Source of the DNA: Fimbriimonadaceae bacterium
GTDB taxonomy: Bacteria; Armatimonadota; Fimbriimonadia; Fimbriimonadales; Fimbriimonadaceae
NCBI GenBank assembly: GCA_020850835.1
Contig: JADZDX010000049.1
Coordinates: forward strand, 1 to 33,241
Direction: 5' to 3'
DNA: 33,241 bases
Shown here: in pieces, positions 31,301-33,241 of the stretch
How positions within the stretch are numbered: the first letter of the stretch is position 1
Layout of the letters: every line of letters begins with the position of its first letter
Notes under the pieces: generated by a model
What the model was told of the DNA's origin: nothing
The model's database searches: none
What the model saw: only the letters and a program-made list of their open reading frames with translations
Program-made: the position numbers and the translations under genes

Positions 31301-33241
31301 CAGGGCGCAAGCTAACGATGCGCGACAACACCGTGTACCACTACACCACCAATGGCGGCGTACAAGAGCTTACGGCCATTGAAGACCGGAAGGGAAACCA
31401 GTTGACCATCGCGTGGTCCAGCGGAGAATTGCAATCGGTAACGGCACCGGACGGCCGGATGTTCACCTTTACCCACTCAAGCGGTCAGCTCGTTCAGATT
31501 AATGGGCCAAGCTCCAAGGCTTGGACGATTGGTTACACAGGCAAGCAACTGACGTCCGTTCAGTTCCCGCAACCGCTTGGTAAGAACCGCCTCGTGACCC
31601 TGGGCTACGACGTTAATGACAACATCATAGAGGAGCTTGACCCCGAAGGAAACTTGTGGACTTGGACGTACAGCGGCGACGACTGCACGGGTTGGCAAGA
31701 CCCCGCAAGCAGCAACCCAGCGTCAGCCACTTTCTCACCGATCACGGGTGGCCTCGAGATGCAACCGGCATTTGGCCTCGCCTGGGAGCATGTCTACAGC
31801 GGCGGGCTCTTATGGATTGACCAGGACGGAGAGGGCTTCTTTACGGAGTACCTCGCTTACGACACGGCCGTCAACAAGCCGACCGACTTAAACGACAAGC
31901 GTGGCATGCCCTGGGAGTTTGCCTACAATGCTATGGGGCAGGTTACGGACAAGTGGACACCGCTGGGGCATCACACCAACATCACCTACACCGCCCTCAA
32001 TGATGTGGACGTCATCACCGGGCCGGTCACGGGAGAGTTCATGGATTACGACTACAACGGAAATGGCCTCCTTGAAAAGGTCACCCAATCGGTGGATAGC
32101 ACCCCGACCGATCGCGAAGTGGTCACCCTGGATTACGACGGCAATGGCGACATCCTGTGGACTCGCGATGCCCTGAAACGCCAGACCGATTATGTGGTGA
32201 ACGCCAACGGCGATGTTGAGGAGGTTTACCCGCCCGACAATGCGGACAAGTTCTTTGCCTATGACGACTACGGCCGCCTCACGGACAGCTATGACAATGC
32301 TTCCAACCTGACCACGACCACTTACGACGAAACAGGCTGGCCCATTCGAGTAGATCATCCAGATTCCAGTTATGTGGAGTTTGAGTACGACGACTGCGGT
32401 CGCAAGACGGACTTTTACGATGAGCTATTCCGGCACCAGATTTGGGCTTACGATGAATCCGGCCGCATGACCAGCCACACCAACGGTCGCGGCGATGTCA
32501 ACTCATACCTATACAATGCTCAAGATCTGGTGGAAACCCACACCAATGGCAACAGCACGTCTTGGGATTACTACTACACGAACCGAGGGGAGCTATTCGT
32601 GCTCATGCATCCGGGTTATCAAGTGGAAAGCTGGGCGTATGATGGCAATGGCAACACGACCAACACGAGACTCAATGCCGGAATGAGCCTGGACGTGGTG
32701 GATTACGTGTACGACGACGACAATCGCCAGATTGTTATTGACTACCCGACCGATACCGACGTCACCTTCGACTACGATGATGCCAATCGCCGGATTGAGA
32801 TGTTGGACGGTACCGGCACTACGGAGTGGACGTACGACCTCGCCGGCCAAGTCACCCTTCTCGAAACCCCGCAAGGCGATGTCTCTTACACCTACAACGA
32901 TGACGGCACCCGCGACACGATGACCGAAGTCGGTTTGGGAACGATGAGTTACGCCTGGGACGCCGCGACCGGGCAGCTGACCTCACAGACCAATCGGTTC
33001 AGCGAAACCACGAGCTACGACTATGACCCCAGCCTCGGGCAGATGACGAAGAAGACCTTGGACAATGGGTCATACACTGAGTACACGCACGATAGCCGCT
33101 ACCGAGTAGATTCCGTAACTCACCGCAAAGCGAACACAACCTTGATTGGGTCTGAAGCGTATTCTTGGAATGTGGCGGGAGAGCTCGACGACAAGACGGT
33201 GGATGGCGTAACGACAACCTATGCCTACGATGACGCCAGTC
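31297..33241 (+). CDS. Second RHS gene, YD-repeat part (runs off right edge)
   Basis: This frame is open from about 31270 to the last base. It begins MTGRKLTMRDNTVYHYTTNG at the ATGA overlapping the previous stop. It then has many YD repeats, for example YDETGWPIRVDHPDSSYVE, YDESGRMTSHTNGRGDVNS and YDLAGQVTLLETPQGDVSY. These form the RHS shell around a C-terminal toxin, which lies outside the window. Repeat wording differs from the left RHS core, so it is a separate lineage, not a recent copy. The ATG could allow separate translation, but the simplest view is one gene with a one-base frameshift. Confidence 0.85.
   Translation, partial: MTGRKLTMRDNTVYHYTTNGGVQELTAIEDRKGNQLTIAWSSGELQSVTAPDGRMFTFTHSSGQLVQINGPSSKAWTIGYTGKQLTSVQFPQPLGKNRLVTLGYDVNDNIIEELDPEGNLWTWTYSGDDCTGWQDPASSNPASATFSPITGGLEMQPAFGLAWEHVYSGGLLWIDQDGEGFFTEYLAYDTAVNKPTDLNDKRGMPWEFAYNAMGQVTDKWTPLGHHTNITYTALNDVDVITGPVTGEFMDYDYNGNGLLEKVTQSVDSTPTDREVVTLDYDGNGDILWTRDALKRQTDYVVNANGDVEEVYPPDNADKFFAYDDYGRLTDSYDNASNLTTTTYDETGWPIRVDHPDSSYVEFEYDDCGRKTDFYDELFRHQIWAYDESGRMTSHTNGRGDVNSYLYNAQDLVETHTNGNSTSWDYYYTNRGELFVLMHPGYQVESWAYDGNGNTTNTRLNAGMSLDVVDYVYDDDNRQIVIDYPTDTDVTFDYDDANRRIEMLDGTGTTEWTYDLAGQVTLLETPQGDVSYTYNDDGTRDTMTEVGLGTMSYAWDAATGQLTSQTNRFSETTSYDYDPSLGQMTKKTLDNGSYTEYTHDSRYRVDSVTHRKANTTLIGSEAYSWNVAGELDDKTVDGVTTTYAYDDAS

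Overview
The window looks like accessory DNA from a bacterial chromosome. The best guess for the host is an Armatimonadota lineage close to Fimbriimonas. This rests on moderate GC, two PEP-CTERM exported proteins (8405-9103, 20085-21020) and abundant RHS/YD-repeat genes. The taxonomic call is an inference from gene style only; no rRNA is present.

Left block (1-8357, all minus strand). This is one long RHS polymorphic-toxin locus. In transcription order it holds a degenerate IscU/NifU-like protein (7893-8357), a small Cys/Pro-rich ORF (7666-7902) and a tip-less RHS core of 1071 aa (4449-7664). A tandem series of 'tip' cassettes follows. Each cassette has a nearly constant module of about 105 aa (the end of the RHS core), a different Cys-rich C-terminus, and a small candidate immunity gene. 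Three cassettes are complete (3042-4447, 1816-3041, 435-1802), one is a deletion scar (186-302) and one runs off the left edge (1-176). Starts and stops abut or overlap throughout. The core and the first tip lie in different frames, separated by a TAG.

Middle block (9126-18661). This resembles an integrated plasmid or mobilisable element. It carries a VirD4/TraD-like ATPase, a replication-relaxation-like protein, a winged-helix replication-initiator-like protein, an XRE regulator, an Mrr-like nuclease-fold protein, several small cargo-type genes and a large serine recombinase with a small ORF upstream. No relaxase is visible.

Right-middle block (18678-29884). This is a defence island. Its centre is a complete type II CBASS operon on the minus strand: capV-like phospholipase, CD-NTase, E1/E2 Cap2, and JAMM protease Cap3. 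An SF1 helicase of 914 aa lies upstream on the same strand. A PD-(D/E)xK-like protein of 481 aa (21266-22711) converges on the operon. A protein with an RNASFH (Rx4H, HEPN-like) motif lies at 19079-19795. The island is followed by a tRNA-like 3' end with CCA (30007-30055) that cannot form a normal cloverleaf and may be an attachment-site remnant.

Right edge (30584-33241, plus strand). A second RHS gene has a signal peptide and runs out of the window. Its N-terminal part is separated from the YD-repeat part by an apparent one-base frameshift in a G run near 31270.

The most unusual feature is the left RHS locus: a core gene without its own tip, a series of separately encoded core-end/toxin modules each paired with an immunity candidate, and an IscU-fold protein that has lost most Fe-S ligands, all translationally coupled. 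No stretch longer than about 250 bases lacks a gene, and no CRISPR array was seen.
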